Counted from the stretch's first letter, positions 9,949 through 20,112 are shown. The stretch is DNA of 64,000 nucleotides from Spirulina subsalsa PCC 9445 (GCF_000314005.1 NZ_JH980292.1:2497725-2561724); one strand, 5' to 3'. Translations and numbers: made by a program. Notes: a model not told the origin generated them from the sequence alone.

Positions 9949-10120
9949 GGGAGTCGGGAGTCAGGAATCGGTGTAGGGGCGCAATGCTTGCGCCCTAGGG
10001 AGTCGGGAGTCGGGAGTCGGGAATCGGGAGTCGGGAGTCGGGAGTCGGGAATCGGGAGTCGGGAGTCGGGAGTCGGGAAACTCTCCCCCCCTGTTCCCTG
10101 TTCCCTGTTCCCTGTTCCCT
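9949..10120. repeat. Short tandem heptamer repeat tract with embedded 31-bp palindromic unit
   Basis: Heptamers of GGGAGTC/GGGAATC run from about 10001 to 10077 and are followed by CCCTGTT heptamers at about 10091-10120. Inside the first tract, 9970-10000 holds a 31-bp unit whose core GGGCGCAA-TGC-TTGCGCCC (9977-9995) is a perfect 8-bp stem. The same 31-bp unit recurs exactly at 27027-27057 and 57051-57081, each time inside a similar heptamer tract. Cyanobacterial short tandem repeats of this kind are known; no coding potential is believed. Confidence 0.9.
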
Positions 10121-10210
10121 GAAGAGAGGGAATAATTATCAATTCTCCCCTGCTCCCCCTCTCCCCCTGTTCCCCGTTCCCTAGTCCAAAGAGAGAAACC
10201 CTGAACCCCT

Positions 10211-11839
10211 TTAACTCGCCACAGTAACCGGATTTTGACTAGCCGCCGCCGCTTCTTGTTCGGCTCGTAAACGGCTTTCTTCCGCCAAAAATTGCTCCAG
10301 TTGAGATTCAATATTGCGTTTCACTTCCTCACGATACTCTAAGAAATGCTCAATTTGCGCGCAAACCCCCAAATAACTAGCCACTCCACCCCGATTGTGA
10401 ATGAACATCTGCACTAAATACACCCAGAACAGAAAACGGGTTTTACGCACAATCCCTTGTCTCCAACAAAGAATCAACAGGGCATTTAAAGACCGTAAAT
10501 CCAGAGGTTTTTTCGCTTTAGGTTTCCCCTTCATCTTACGACGACGTTCGGCATGACAAGGCGCGGTGCCTAAAATGCGATAGTGGCGATAGGTTCGATT
10601 TAAGAACTGAATGGGATCATACAGTTCCATAAAGCCATTCACATACTCCCGGGCAATTTCTTCCAGAGGACGAGTCGGCACAAAATTCATTAAGGTAGTT
10701 TGGTTAATATTCCCTACCGCACTCAATAAACGACCCTCCCGTTCTAAGCGATGCCAGAGTGCTGTATCCGGTAGGGCTTGTAACATACTATAAATCGCCG
10801 TGGGAATGGTGGTTTTTTCCACAAAGTCCACAATGCGCTGACCTGCGCCGCTTTTCTCCCCGTCAAAGCCGATAATAAATCCAGCCATGACCCGTAAGCC
10901 AGAACTAATGATCTTGTGGACAGACTCACTCAGGGGATCTCGGGTATTCTGAAACTTCTTGGTGACTTCTAAGCTATTCTCATCAGGGGTTTCAATCCCG
11001 AGGAACACAGCCCCAAAACCCGCGGCCGTCATCAAGTCCATCAGTTCTTGATCATTGGCTAAATCCACGGAGGCTTCAGTGTCAAAGGAGAAGGGATAAC
11101 CCCGTTCTTCCATCCAGGGTCCTAATTCCCGTAGTAGACGCTTCACATTGCGCTTGTTGCCAATGAAATTATCATCCACCATGAAAATTCCCCGCCGCCA
11201 ACCTAATTCATAGAGACGGTCGAGTTCTGCAATTAATTGTTCCGGTTCTTTGGTGCGAGGTTTGCGACCGTATAACACAATGATGTCGCAGAATTCACAC
11301 TGGAAGGGACAACCGCGAGAGAATTGGATGGCCATTTCTGAATAGGCGTCAAAATCCAAGAGGTCAAAGCGGGGAATGGGGGTCAAGGTCACGGAGGGTT
11401 TTTCTGTGGCGCGGAATTTGCCGCTTTCTTCGCCCCGTTCCACGGCTTCGACAAACAGGGGTAGGGTAATTTCACCCTCATCTAGCACTAAATAATCGGC
11501 GCCGACGGCTTCGATTTCGTGGGAGAGTGCGGTGGCATAGGGGCCTCCGACGGCTACTTTTTTCCCCCGTCGTTTGGCTTCTTGAACTTGGACGAGGAGA
11601 TCATCTTTTTGGACAATCATCCCGGATAACAGGACTAATTCCGCCCAATCCCAATCCGCTTCGGTTATTTCTCCTACGTTGCGATCGCGCAAACGAAATT
11701 CCCACGTTTGGGGTAAAATCGCCGCCACCGTCGCCAGTCCAAGGGGCGGTAGCATCGCCTTCCGACCCACCAACTCTAGGGTTTTTTCAAAAGACCAGAA
11801 ACTTTTCGGGAACAGAGGATAAATCAGTAGAACGCGCAT
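10211..11839 (-). CDS. B12-binding domain radical SAM protein with DUF4070-type C-terminus
   Basis: About 542 residues from ATG at 11839, which has a good ribosome site (AAGGAAG) upstream. Seen: a cobalamin-binding-like Rossmann domain (residues 1-150), the radical SAM cluster motif CPFQCEFCD near residue 180, and a TIM-barrel with FMVDDNFIGN and AGFIIGFDGE. The C-terminal third corresponds to the extension found in many cyanobacterial members. Such proteins catalyse radical methylations or rearrangements using SAM, with or without bound cobalamin. Some relatives act in hopanoid or tetrapyrrole modification, but this copy has no telling neighbours, so the substrate is unknown. Confidence 0.85.
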   Translation of the reverse strand: MRVLLIYPLFPKSFWSFEKTLELVGRKAMLPPLGLATVAAILPQTWEFRLRDRNVGEITEADWDWAELVLLSGMIVQKDDLLVQVQEAKRRGKKVAVGGPYATALSHEIEAVGADYLVLDEGEITLPLFVEAVERGEESGKFRATEKPSVTLTPIPRFDLLDFDAYSEMAIQFSRGCPFQCEFCDIIVLYGRKPRTKEPEQLIAELDRLYELGWRRGIFMVDDNFIGNKRNVKRLLRELGPWMEERGYPFSFDTEASVDLANDQELMDLMTAAGFGAVFLGIETPDENSLEVTKKFQNTRDPLSESVHKIISSGLRVMAGFIIGFDGEKSGAGQRIVDFVEKTTIPTAIYSMLQALPDTALWHRLEREGRLLSAVGNINQTTLMNFVPTRPLEEIAREYVNGFMELYDPIQFLNRTYRHYRILGTAPCHAERRRKMKGKPKAKKPLDLRSLNALLILCWRQGIVRKTRFLFWVYLVQMFIHNRGGVASYLGVCAQIEHFLEYREEVKRNIESQLEQFLAEESRLRAEQEAAAASQNPVTVAS

Positions 11840-12074
11840 AGAACTTCCTTGCCTCACACAGTTATGGGTGATCTTAACGTATTCTTGCCGCTACCTTGAT
11901 ATCTCTATCAATGGATAGATACCCCCCAGTCTCCCTCCGCCCCCGCTCAAAAATTGTTCCCTTCCTCTCTTTATATTTCTGTAACACGATTGTAGTATAT
12001 TTACTAGGGGACAAAAAAACATCTAAACCCTTTCATGAGGCTTTATCAAGCCGGAACGGAGGCCGATGTCGCCC

Positions 12075-13121
12075 CTAATTCATCACAGCGCCTTGCTCGA
12101 CAAAATACTGTCGCATTTCCTCTGTTAGCCCAACGAGGTGGCTAACTTGAGCCGCTTTTAAAATGGCGCTGTGCCATGTAGTGTTACTAATATTCGCTTC
12201 GGCTAGATTTGCTTGAGTGAAATTCGCCCCCACCAAATTGGCTAAAGCTAAACTGGCGCGGTGTAAGTCTGCACCTGTTAAGTCACTATCACTCAAATAA
12301 GCCCCACTTAAATCCGCCCCGCTTAAATTAGCCCCCCGTAAGTCGGCCTCACTCATGTCAATATCATTTAACTCGGCCCCCCGTAAGTTAATTCCCCTCA
12401 ATTGCGCCCCACTTAAATCTACGCCATTGAGTTGGGTGGCTAAGAAGTTCCCCCCAGCAAAATCTGTTAGGGGATTGAGTGCCACTAACTCCGCTAATGG
12501 CAGAATGTGATCGGTGTTAGCGCTTAAGATGGTTTGGCGGTAATGGTCTAATTTATTTAGGGCTTCGGGGGTGGGGGTATCTGCCCAGTGTTCTGCTAGG
12601 AAACGAGCTAGCACCCGCTCTAAAATGGCGTGTTTGTTGGGGCTAATATCGTGTCGCCAGAGGTTTTCCGCATCGGTGAGGGTGATTTGACTGGGGGCGG
12701 GGGTAAAACGAAGGGTAAGGGCTGGGATATTGGGAGGAAAATGGCCTAGGGGGTAGGGCTGGCTGGTGCCTTGGAGGATGGCGTAATAGGGTTGACTGGA
12801 GCAGATCCACTGAAGGGGAGAACTGTTTTCAACAAAGGTTATGGAGAGGGCAACGGATAGCTTTTCTTCGCCCTGTTGGAGAGCTAGTGGGGAGGGGGCT
12901 GGGCTAGGGGGGGTGCGATCGCCTTCTAGAACTACAATCCCGCCTTTAATGCCAAATCTGACCCGACCATTGAGTAACTCTGTCCACTGTTGACCAAAGG
13001 TTAGTTTAACTCCTAATTCCCTTTTAGTGGGCGATTCCCCAGTGGTGGCTAGGGGGAGGAGTGCTAAATTAACCGCGTCGGGATAGGGATTGTGGAACTC
13101 TAAGGCGGGAAGATTCGACAT
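12075..13121 (-). CDS. Pentapeptide-repeat protein
   Basis: 348 residues. The C-terminal third (about residues 215-325) consists of A(D/N)LXX pentapeptides such as GADLSGAYL, predicted to form a right-handed quadrilateral beta-helix. The N-terminal 200 residues are a separate, mostly beta/alpha domain that I do not recognise. Pentapeptide proteins are abundant in cyanobacteria and mostly of unknown role. Transcribed alone, with 216 bases to the upstream radical SAM gene on the same strand. Cytosolic by absence of a signal sequence. Confidence 0.85.
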   Translation of the reverse strand: MSNLPALEFHNPYPDAVNLALLPLATTGESPTKRELGVKLTFGQQWTELLNGRVRFGIKGGIVVLEGDRTPPSPAPSPLALQQGEEKLSVALSITFVENSSPLQWICSSQPYYAILQGTSQPYPLGHFPPNIPALTLRFTPAPSQITLTDAENLWRHDISPNKHAILERVLARFLAEHWADTPTPEALNKLDHYRQTILSANTDHILPLAELVALNPLTDFAGGNFLATQLNGVDLSGAQLRGINLRGAELNDIDMSEADLRGANLSGADLSGAYLSDSDLTGADLHRASLALANLVGANFTQANLAEANISNTTWHSAILKAAQVSHLVGLTEEMRQYFVEQGAVMN

Positions 13122-13281
13122 AGGAATTGCTTCGGATCAAAATGTAGAGCAACGCTGTTACCATAGCATATCCGGGGGAGTGGGGAATAGGGAATAGGCA
13201 AGAGTGATTAGTGAGTCAGGAATCGGGATATAGAGGGCATTGATAATAGATGATTGATAATTGATGATTATTGCCGTTTGC

Positions 13282-14304
13282 CTATTGACGAGCTTTCGCC
13301 CTACGTTCGGCTATTTTTTTGTCATACAGAATCCATTCTTTCACGCTCATCCTTTGCACCTGATCCAGTCGATCCATTGCCCATATATTATATTGAAAAT
13401 CTAGCTCACAGCCTAACCACCTACGCCCTAATTGTTCTGCTGTAACTAACGTTGTGCCAGACCCGGAAAATGGGTCAACTACCGTGTCTCCTGCTTGGGA
13501 TGAAGCTAGAATAAATTTTCTTAATAAAGCTTCCGGCTTTTGGGTAGGATGAGGGGTTGATTCATTCATCCCATTACAAGTAGTGGGAATTTCAATAACA
13601 TCTTTAGGTTTTGCTCCTTTCGGATGAGGTTGCCAAACATCTTGACCCTTTTTTTCTTGATGATATTGACTGGTTTTTGCTTGAGGGTGAGAGGGATATT
13701 TTAAAGTATGCGTTCCATAGAGGATGCGAATATCATCAATATTTAAACGAACCTTTGGGGTTTTGCGGAAATGCAAGATACTTTCATGGGATCTTCCCCA
13801 ATCATGACCTAAATTAGCTTTATTTTTATAGTGCCAGACCAGCCATCGGCATGATTTAAAAAATTTCATGCTGGGATGTTTGAGATCCGCTAATATCTCG
13901 GAAAAACCACAGACATACAAAGTCCCCTGTTTTTTTAAAATTCGTGCGGCTTGTTCAATCCATTTTAAAGACCAGTCAATATATTGTTCTTGACTGGCAA
14001 AATTATCCCAGTGGGCTTTTTTTAGATTGTAGGGAGGATCGGCAAAAATTAAGTCAATGGATTCCGACTCTAGAGAGGATAACCAATCAATAGCATCTCC
14101 CTGATAGAGTTTGCCGTGGGGATGATCAAAGTGGAGACGATAGTTTTGAGGACTGGCATGAATAGATAGTCTTTGACCAACTATCTCAGAAGCAATCATG
14201 TCCCTCCCTCTAAGCTTATCAGGTCTAACAGGATGGGAATGGTCGCCAGAAGACAAACTGAGCGATCGCGAATCCTTGTTAGAAGGAGTAAGAGAATCCG
14301 TCAT
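13282..14304 (-). CDS. Solitary DNA methyltransferase (N6-adenine or N4-cytosine, beta class)
   Basis: 340 residues. Seen: catalytic motif IV DPPYNLKK near residue 92, a central variable region that would recognise the target (about 150-235), and then the SAM-binding motif I DPFSGSGTT near residue 285. This order (IV, target recognition, I) defines the beta class. TPHPTQKPEALLRKFI is the usual motif X region. Base specificity is not readable. No restriction endonuclease gene lies alongside, so it is probably an orphan methyltransferase. The start is uncertain: the first 40 residues are low complexity and an internal ATG (MIASEIV) exists. Confidence 0.88.
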   Translation of the reverse strand: MTDSLTPSNKDSRSLSLSSGDHSHPVRPDKLRGRDMIASEIVGQRLSIHASPQNYRLHFDHPHGKLYQGDAIDWLSSLESESIDLIFADPPYNLKKAHWDNFASQEQYIDWSLKWIEQAARILKKQGTLYVCGFSEILADLKHPSMKFFKSCRWLVWHYKNKANLGHDWGRSHESILHFRKTPKVRLNIDDIRILYGTHTLKYPSHPQAKTSQYHQEKKGQDVWQPHPKGAKPKDVIEIPTTCNGMNESTPHPTQKPEALLRKFILASSQAGDTVVDPFSGSGTTLVTAEQLGRRWLGCELDFQYNIWAMDRLDQVQRMSVKEWILYDKKIAERRAKARQ

Positions 14305-14365
14305 TTTTGTGGATAATGAGTTAACAATCGCGCCTAGGCGGGTTCGTGACTATTAACGCTATATC

Positions 14366-15805
14366 TTAACAATTCACAACTAACAATGTCTCAAAATTGG
14401 CATCTTGTAAACCAATAATTTCCCCCCCTAAATGTAACACTTGCTCAAGGGCGGCCAAGGCGGTGGCGGTGATTTCTTCCCCCGGCATTAAGAGGGGAAT
14501 TCCGGGAGGATAACAACAGATGGACTCGCCACAGATGCGGCCAATGGTTTGGGCGATGGGGAGGGCTATTTTGGGACGAAAGAAGGCCTCCCTTGGGGTG
14601 AGACGGGGGGGAGGAAGGGGTGAGGGTAAAATCAGGGGAGGGGAGGGGTCTTGGGGGGGGAAGGTGGCGCTTAAATACTCTAGACCGGAGATTAAGGCCT
14701 CAATATCTTGGGGGGTGTTGCCGAAGGTGAGGATGAAGGTGAGGGATTTTTCTAGGGGTAATTCTGGGATAACGCCAAGCTGTTGGAGGATTTCGTCGGC
14801 TTCAAAGCCAGTGAGGGCGAGGTGTTGGAGGAAGACGGTTAAACGGGTGCGATCGCGCCATTGATAGCCCGGACGTGGCACAGTTGGCCAGTCTACACGA
14901 TTCAGACTGGGTAACGTGGCAATAGCGGCCTCGGCTTGGGCGGCTAAGGCTAAGGTTTCAGTTAACAACGCTTCCCCCTCGGTAGCCATCTGATAGGTGG
15001 CACTCTCTAAGGAGGCCAAGAGTAGGGAATTGGGACTGGTAGACTGAACTAATCTTAGGGCATGATTTAAACGGGCGCGGTCAAGGCGGGGGCCTTGGAC
15101 ATGAACCATGGAGGCCTGACTCAAGGCCCCTAAGACCTTGTGGGTGGATTGCACCGTGAGATCCGCCCCAAGGGATAAGGCGGAGGGGGGTAAGTCGGGA
15201 TGGAAGGCAAAATGAGCGCCGTGGGCTTCGTCTACCAGGAGGGGAACACCGTAATGATGGGTGATGTTGGCGATCGCTTCCAAATCCCCCCCAATGCCCT
15301 GATAGGTCGGATAGACCACCAAAACAGCTTTTATATCGGAATACTCCCCTAACGCCCCCTCCACGGCTTCAGGAGTGACCCCATAGGCAACATCTCGCCC
15401 GGGGTCATACTCCGGCTGAATGAACACAGGCATTGCTCCCGAAAGGATTAAACCGTGGAGGGCAGACTGATGCACATTGCGGGGAAGCAGCAGGCGTTCC
15501 CCTTCCCCACAAGTGGCTAAAATCGCCGCTAAAATGCCCCCAGTAGACCCATTGACCAAAAAAAACGTTTCCTGTGCGCCAAAGGTCTGGGCGGCTAGGT
15601 GTTGGGTTTTGGCGATCGCCCCCGTCGTCCCAAACAAATTCCCCACCTCGGGCAACTCCGGAAAATCCGCCCGTCCCACCTCCTCCCCCAACCACTCCCG
15701 CCAAGGCGCACCCATCCCCCGCCCCAATTTATGACCGGGCGCATAAAAGGGCGCGTGGGGATGTTGGCCGAGGTGTTTCAGTTGCCGAATTAGGGGAAAA
15801 TCCAT
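14366..15805 (-). CDS. Orn/Lys/Arg decarboxylase-family PLP enzyme
   Basis: 479 residues, fold-type I PLP enzyme with the family's major domain (about 1-330) and smaller C-terminal domain (about 390-479). Seen: HAPFYAPGHKLG at the N-terminus, VNGSTGG binding the cofactor phosphate, VDEAHGAH with the pyridine-binding aspartate, and STHKVLGALSQ with the Schiff-base lysine. It should decarboxylate a basic amino acid (lysine, arginine or ornithine) to a polyamine precursor. Length fits the short cyanobacterial subgroup without an N-terminal wing domain. Substrate not determinable. It begins 26 bases after the stop of the adenylate cyclase gene on the same strand. Confidence 0.87.
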   Translation of the reverse strand: MDFPLIRQLKHLGQHPHAPFYAPGHKLGRGMGAPWREWLGEEVGRADFPELPEVGNLFGTTGAIAKTQHLAAQTFGAQETFFLVNGSTGGILAAILATCGEGERLLLPRNVHQSALHGLILSGAMPVFIQPEYDPGRDVAYGVTPEAVEGALGEYSDIKAVLVVYPTYQGIGGDLEAIANITHHYGVPLLVDEAHGAHFAFHPDLPPSALSLGADLTVQSTHKVLGALSQASMVHVQGPRLDRARLNHALRLVQSTSPNSLLLASLESATYQMATEGEALLTETLALAAQAEAAIATLPSLNRVDWPTVPRPGYQWRDRTRLTVFLQHLALTGFEADEILQQLGVIPELPLEKSLTFILTFGNTPQDIEALISGLEYLSATFPPQDPSPPLILPSPLPPPRLTPREAFFRPKIALPIAQTIGRICGESICCYPPGIPLLMPGEEITATALAALEQVLHLGGEIIGLQDANFETLLVVNC

Positions 15806-15831
15806 TTGATTTGGGGCTTGGGGAAAAAGTG

Positions 15832-18800
15832 TTAATCAGCCTTACGACCTAATAACCAATAGGTAGTCATCATACCCCGACCTTTGACATCAATTTCCCC
15901 ACGTTCCGCGAACAAATACCGATCTTTTAAACGTTCATAGGTTTCTTTGGTCACTTGAATTTGACCCGGTTGGCCTTGGGATTCCATGCGAGAGGCCACA
16001 TTAACCGTATCTCCCCATAAATCATAAATAAATTTCTTAATCCCAATCACCCCCGCCACCACAGGCCCCGTATTAATGCCAATTCTGAGACTTAAATGCT
16101 CACCATTCTCCAGTTGAAAACTACCGATGGCGTTCTGAATATCCAGCGCAAAATCAACCACAGATTCGGCGTGATCTTCCCGGGGAATGGGTAAACCTCC
16201 CACCGCCATATAAGCATCCCCAATGGTTTTAATTTTTTCTAAACCATGCCAGTCAGCTAATTTATCAAACAAAGAGAAGACTTGATTCAGCAAATTAACA
16301 ATTTCCGTCGCCGACATTTTCGCTGAGAGGGGAGTAAAGCCCACTAAATCTGCAAAAATAATCGTCACAGATTCAAACTGATCCGCAATCGAGCCGGAAT
16401 CTCGTTTGAGTTTATCGGCGATACGATGGGGCAGAATATTTAATAGTAATCGCTCGGATTGTTGTTGGGCTAAACGCAAGGCCGCCTCAGCCCGTTTGCG
16501 CTCGGTCACATCAATCAGGACAGCAAGGGATTGTTTCACCCGTCCACTGGCATGATGTTCAATAATTTCTGACAGTAAAATATCTACAATATCGCCGTTT
16601 TTCTTGCGCAGTTGATAGGGGACATCTTTGGCGTTACCTGTTTTTAAAAAACTGGGAATTCCTGCTTCTAGGGCGTAACGGCGGGCGGTGCTGGTCATGA
16701 AATCAACAAACATTTTGCCGATGACTTCTTCCCGTTGGTAGCCCATGAAGTCTAACCAATAGTCACTAACACTAATAATGCGTAGATTCGCATCACAGGA
16801 ATGGAGGAGGGCGGGGGTGTTATTGTAAAGGGTGCGATATTGACTTTCGCTTTCTTGTAAGGCTTCCTCTGCGTCGTGTTTGGCTTGGGAAATGGCAATG
16901 AGTTCCCCGACAAATTTGAGTAATTGTTGATCGTCGTCGGTCCAGGTTTTGGGTCGCTGGACATTGGCTAAGGCGACGGCTCCACTCACTCCACCGTAGA
17001 CCATGGGGACAATGAGAACAGAATTTAAGTCAGCTTGTTCTAAGGCTTGTTGTTCGAGGGCGGCGTTGAGGGGGAGATGATGGCGATCGCCAATGACTAA
17101 CAAATCTTGATTGATTAGCAGAGATTCTAGCAAAACAAACAATCCGGTTAAACGGAAATCTTCAGCTTCAAAGGGGGTAATGTCCGGGCCGATATATTGG
17201 GCAGAAAGGCTGTATTGACTGGTGGTGCCATCGTAGCGGAAGAGCAAACTCCGATCGGCTTGGGTAAAGGTGGCGATCGCATCTAACGTAAATTCAATAG
17301 CTACTTTTAACCCTTGGTCAATAAACGCCCGGGCAATATTACTCAATAAATTATCCGTCGCCGCCCGTTGTTGCAGGCGTTCCTCCGCCCGTTTCCGTTC
17401 CAACTCCGCCCCAGCACGAGCGGCAAAGATTTCTAAAATTAACTCCTGTTCCCGTTGACGTTGCAGAGGTTTCACGTCCAAAATCGCCAAGTTGCCAATC
17501 ACTAGCCCTTCCTTGGTTTTTAAGGGAATGCCTAAATAACTCTGAGCTTGCAGATTCACCAAATCCAAATCATTGGGGAATTCTTCCTGTAGATTCTCCG
17601 GGTGATAGGCAATATAGCCCTCCATCACTAACTGACAAGGGGTGTCCATTAAGTCATACTCAAAATCTTCGCCAAAATCCTCCCCGAGCCAAAAGGCCAA
17701 GGTTTTCCCCCGGGTGCGTTCAGGATTGACCACTTGGGTAATCATGGCATAACGCACCTGCATCAGTTGAGCGAGGGAACGCGCACAGGAGCGGAAAAAC
17801 TCGTTTCCTGTGGTGACGGCCGTCCCTTGGGCAATCAGTTGTAGGGCTTGTTCTCGTTGTTTCTGAGCGGTAATATCAACGCCAAACGATTGAAACTCAA
17901 TAAAGTGGCCGTTTTGGTCAAAAATGGGCTGATCCGTCCAGCTAAACCAGTGGGATTGACCGCTTCCCGAACGCATTTGATTGGTGTGGGTATCCGGACC
18001 CAGATGAGTTAATAAGGACTCTAAATAGGGGCTAAACTCCTGACGACTGGTTTCGTCAAGGAAGTCCACAAATTTACTGCCAATTAATTGGTCTGGGTCA
18101 GCATTTTGATAGTTGGCATAGGATTGATTGACAAAGGTCAGAGTCGTGTCTGGTTTCCAGCGACACACTAGGACATCTTTTTGCGCTTCCACCATCTCCC
18201 GATAGCGTTGTTCACTTTGTTGGAGGGCGGCCTCAGTGGCTTTGCGATCGCTCACATCCCGCGCCACTACAATCACAATATCCTCACTCAGGGGAGATAT
18301 GGTCGCCGACAGCCAGAGGTCTTGAGACAGAGATAAAGATCCCGAGGTCAGGGGCAAGGGGTCTAAAGGGTCATTTTCTGGGTTAGTTTGTTCTAGGTGA
18401 TACTCAATAGTAGCCGCTTCCTGTTCATCTAACACCCGATGCAGGGTGTCTAGCATTAAATCGGCGATTTCCTTGGGGAAAATATCCCGCACGGTTTTCC
18501 CCGGCAACCAATCGGGGGGATGGGTTAAACTTTGGCTTTTCGTCGGTGCAACCTTCAAACAGACCCCTGCCCGGTCATACAATAACACCTGATCCGTCAT
18601 AGCCGCGAAAATGCCCCGTAACTCGGCTTCGGTTTGTTTTTGTTGAATCACCTGCCCCAACTGGGCGGCCACCCCCTTCACCAACTGACACAAGCGCTCA
18701 TCCTGTTCTCGCGCTTCCACCATAAAAAAGATCAGGGCCGCTAAGACTTGATTCTGAGAATTCAAAATCGGCACCCCAAAGGCTGCCCTTAAGCCCCCCT

Positions 18801-20112
18801 CTTTCGCTAGCTCCAAGCGCAAAAAAGTATCATTTTCCAACTGAGAAACATCCGTCACCCATTGGGACTGTTGAGATTGCCAAATCTGCCCCGGAATTTC
18901 ATCCTCGGGCAATAATAACAGGGCTTGACTATACTCTTGTAACCGTCCTAACGCCGCCCCTAACTCTTCTGGCAAGTGACGACGAACCCAAGTACAGCGA
19001 CATTCTAAAGCCGTATGATCGGCACTTTCTACCCAAGCTTCCCCATAAATCCAGCCTGTTTTTTCGCACACTTGATTCAGGGCAATTTCTAAGGCTTTCT
19101 CAAAGGAAGGTGCATCACTAATGGCTTGACTAATGGTTAATAAGAGCTTAACTTCTTCTTCCGCTTGTTGACGCTGTAACTCCAACTCATGGGACTTGAT
19201 AATTTTGCCCAAACTTTGCGCCATCAACTCCACAATTTCAATTTCTTGTCGGGAGTAAACGCGCTCCTCGGGGGCAGAAAAGGCGAGGGTGGCATAAATC
19301 GCCCCATTGACCCAGATGGGTGTCGCTAAGTAAAAATAGGGGGGGTTTTCCTCGGGATTCTCTCCCTCTGTTGGGTTTTTTTGGCTGGATTGGAGAATGG
19401 TGGTTTTTTGGTCAACGACTAAGGCACAGGAGGACTGACTCAGGGAAGATAAAATGGGGTCGGGTGGAAATTCCCCCTCCCGTTCGCGAAGCGTCTCGGA
19501 ACGAGAATGGTAATGAGAGATCATCTCACAGTTTTGACGACCTACCCGACTAATCACTCCGGTGGTCAGCCCCAGAATATTACAACCTGTGGCTAAATAA
19601 TCTTGACACAGCACCTCGAAGGATTCATAGCTTTGAGAATTAATCCGTTGCAGTTCTTTTAAGCTTTGACTAAAGCGTTCTAACTCCTGATTTTGGCTCA
19701 GAATTTGCTGGGAGAGATGGCGCACCCGTAATTGATTCTCAATCCGGGCGATGACTTCTTCTTGTTGAAATGGCTTAGTGATGTAATCCACTCCCCCAGC
19801 CGCAAAGGCTTTCACTTTGTCTAAGCTGTCATTTAAGGCACTGAGGAAAATCACCGGAACATCTTGGGTTTTAGGGTCAGCTTTTAAGCGTTGACAGACC
19901 TCATAACCGTCCATCTCCGGCATCATAATATCCAACAAAATCACATCGGGGGGTTTAGCCTGGGCGCCTAAAATAGCGAGTTTTCCGTTAAGTGCGGGAC
20001 GGACTCGATAACCCGAACGACTTAACATATCAACTAACAGCCGCAAATTAGCCGCCGTGTCGTCAACAACCAGAATATTTCCTTTTGGGGAATCAGTGGA
20101 GGAATCTGTCAT
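15832..20112 (-). CDS. Receiver-GAF-PAS class III adenylate cyclase
   Basis: 1426 residues. Order seen: receiver domain (13-128; VVDDTAANLR, LLDIMMPEMDG with the phospho-acceptor Asp, KPF); GAF (about 160-310); GAF (325-495); PAS (500-625); PAS (640-760); two more GAFs (765-925, 930-1090); PAS (1100-1220); and the catalytic domain (1235-1420). The catalytic domain has both metal aspartates (FADLVGFT, IGDAYMA), substrate residues K and D (KTIGDAY, IYDLWGDTVN) that specify ATP, and the transition-state N and R (NVASRMES). It should make cAMP in response to phosphorylation and small-molecule inputs. A dispersed palindromic element (19481-19507) is translated in frame inside the first GAF. Confidence 0.93.
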   Translation of the reverse strand: MTDSSTDSPKGNILVVDDTAANLRLLVDMLSRSGYRVRPALNGKLAILGAQAKPPDVILLDIMMPEMDGYEVCQRLKADPKTQDVPVIFLSALNDSLDKVKAFAAGGVDYITKPFQQEEVIARIENQLRVRHLSQQILSQNQELERFSQSLKELQRINSQSYESFEVLCQDYLATGCNILGLTTGVISRVGRQNCEMISHYHSRSETLREREGEFPPDPILSSLSQSSCALVVDQKTTILQSSQKNPTEGENPEENPPYFYLATPIWVNGAIYATLAFSAPEERVYSRQEIEIVELMAQSLGKIIKSHELELQRQQAEEEVKLLLTISQAISDAPSFEKALEIALNQVCEKTGWIYGEAWVESADHTALECRCTWVRRHLPEELGAALGRLQEYSQALLLLPEDEIPGQIWQSQQSQWVTDVSQLENDTFLRLELAKEGGLRAAFGVPILNSQNQVLAALIFFMVEAREQDERLCQLVKGVAAQLGQVIQQKQTEAELRGIFAAMTDQVLLYDRAGVCLKVAPTKSQSLTHPPDWLPGKTVRDIFPKEIADLMLDTLHRVLDEQEAATIEYHLEQTNPENDPLDPLPLTSGSLSLSQDLWLSATISPLSEDIVIVVARDVSDRKATEAALQQSEQRYREMVEAQKDVLVCRWKPDTTLTFVNQSYANYQNADPDQLIGSKFVDFLDETSRQEFSPYLESLLTHLGPDTHTNQMRSGSGQSHWFSWTDQPIFDQNGHFIEFQSFGVDITAQKQREQALQLIAQGTAVTTGNEFFRSCARSLAQLMQVRYAMITQVVNPERTRGKTLAFWLGEDFGEDFEYDLMDTPCQLVMEGYIAYHPENLQEEFPNDLDLVNLQAQSYLGIPLKTKEGLVIGNLAILDVKPLQRQREQELILEIFAARAGAELERKRAEERLQQRAATDNLLSNIARAFIDQGLKVAIEFTLDAIATFTQADRSLLFRYDGTTSQYSLSAQYIGPDITPFEAEDFRLTGLFVLLESLLINQDLLVIGDRHHLPLNAALEQQALEQADLNSVLIVPMVYGGVSGAVALANVQRPKTWTDDDQQLLKFVGELIAISQAKHDAEEALQESESQYRTLYNNTPALLHSCDANLRIISVSDYWLDFMGYQREEVIGKMFVDFMTSTARRYALEAGIPSFLKTGNAKDVPYQLRKKNGDIVDILLSEIIEHHASGRVKQSLAVLIDVTERKRAEAALRLAQQQSERLLLNILPHRIADKLKRDSGSIADQFESVTIIFADLVGFTPLSAKMSATEIVNLLNQVFSLFDKLADWHGLEKIKTIGDAYMAVGGLPIPREDHAESVVDFALDIQNAIGSFQLENGEHLSLRIGINTGPVVAGVIGIKKFIYDLWGDTVNVASRMESQGQPGQIQVTKETYERLKDRYLFAERGEIDVKGRGMMTTYWLLGRKAD
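19481..19507. repeat. Dispersed palindromic element, copy A (inside cyclase gene)
   Basis: Contains TTCGCGAAGCGTCTCGGAAC and matches copy B at 20318-20346 over about 26 bases. It lies within the adenylate cyclase gene, encoding about nine residues (around ETLRERE, residues 202-211) of the first GAF domain without breaking the frame. Confidence 0.85.

Noticed and set aside
10001-10120. Heptamer tracts as a CRISPR array
   Set aside because: Repeat unit is 7 bases with no spacers and no cas genes; it is a short tandem repeat.
9906-10311. Ser/Pro/Arg-rich open frames across the heptamer tracts
   Set aside because: Heptamers read in three frames cyclically give open, low-complexity peptides; no start signals, and the same happens at 57024-57153 and 59275-59682.
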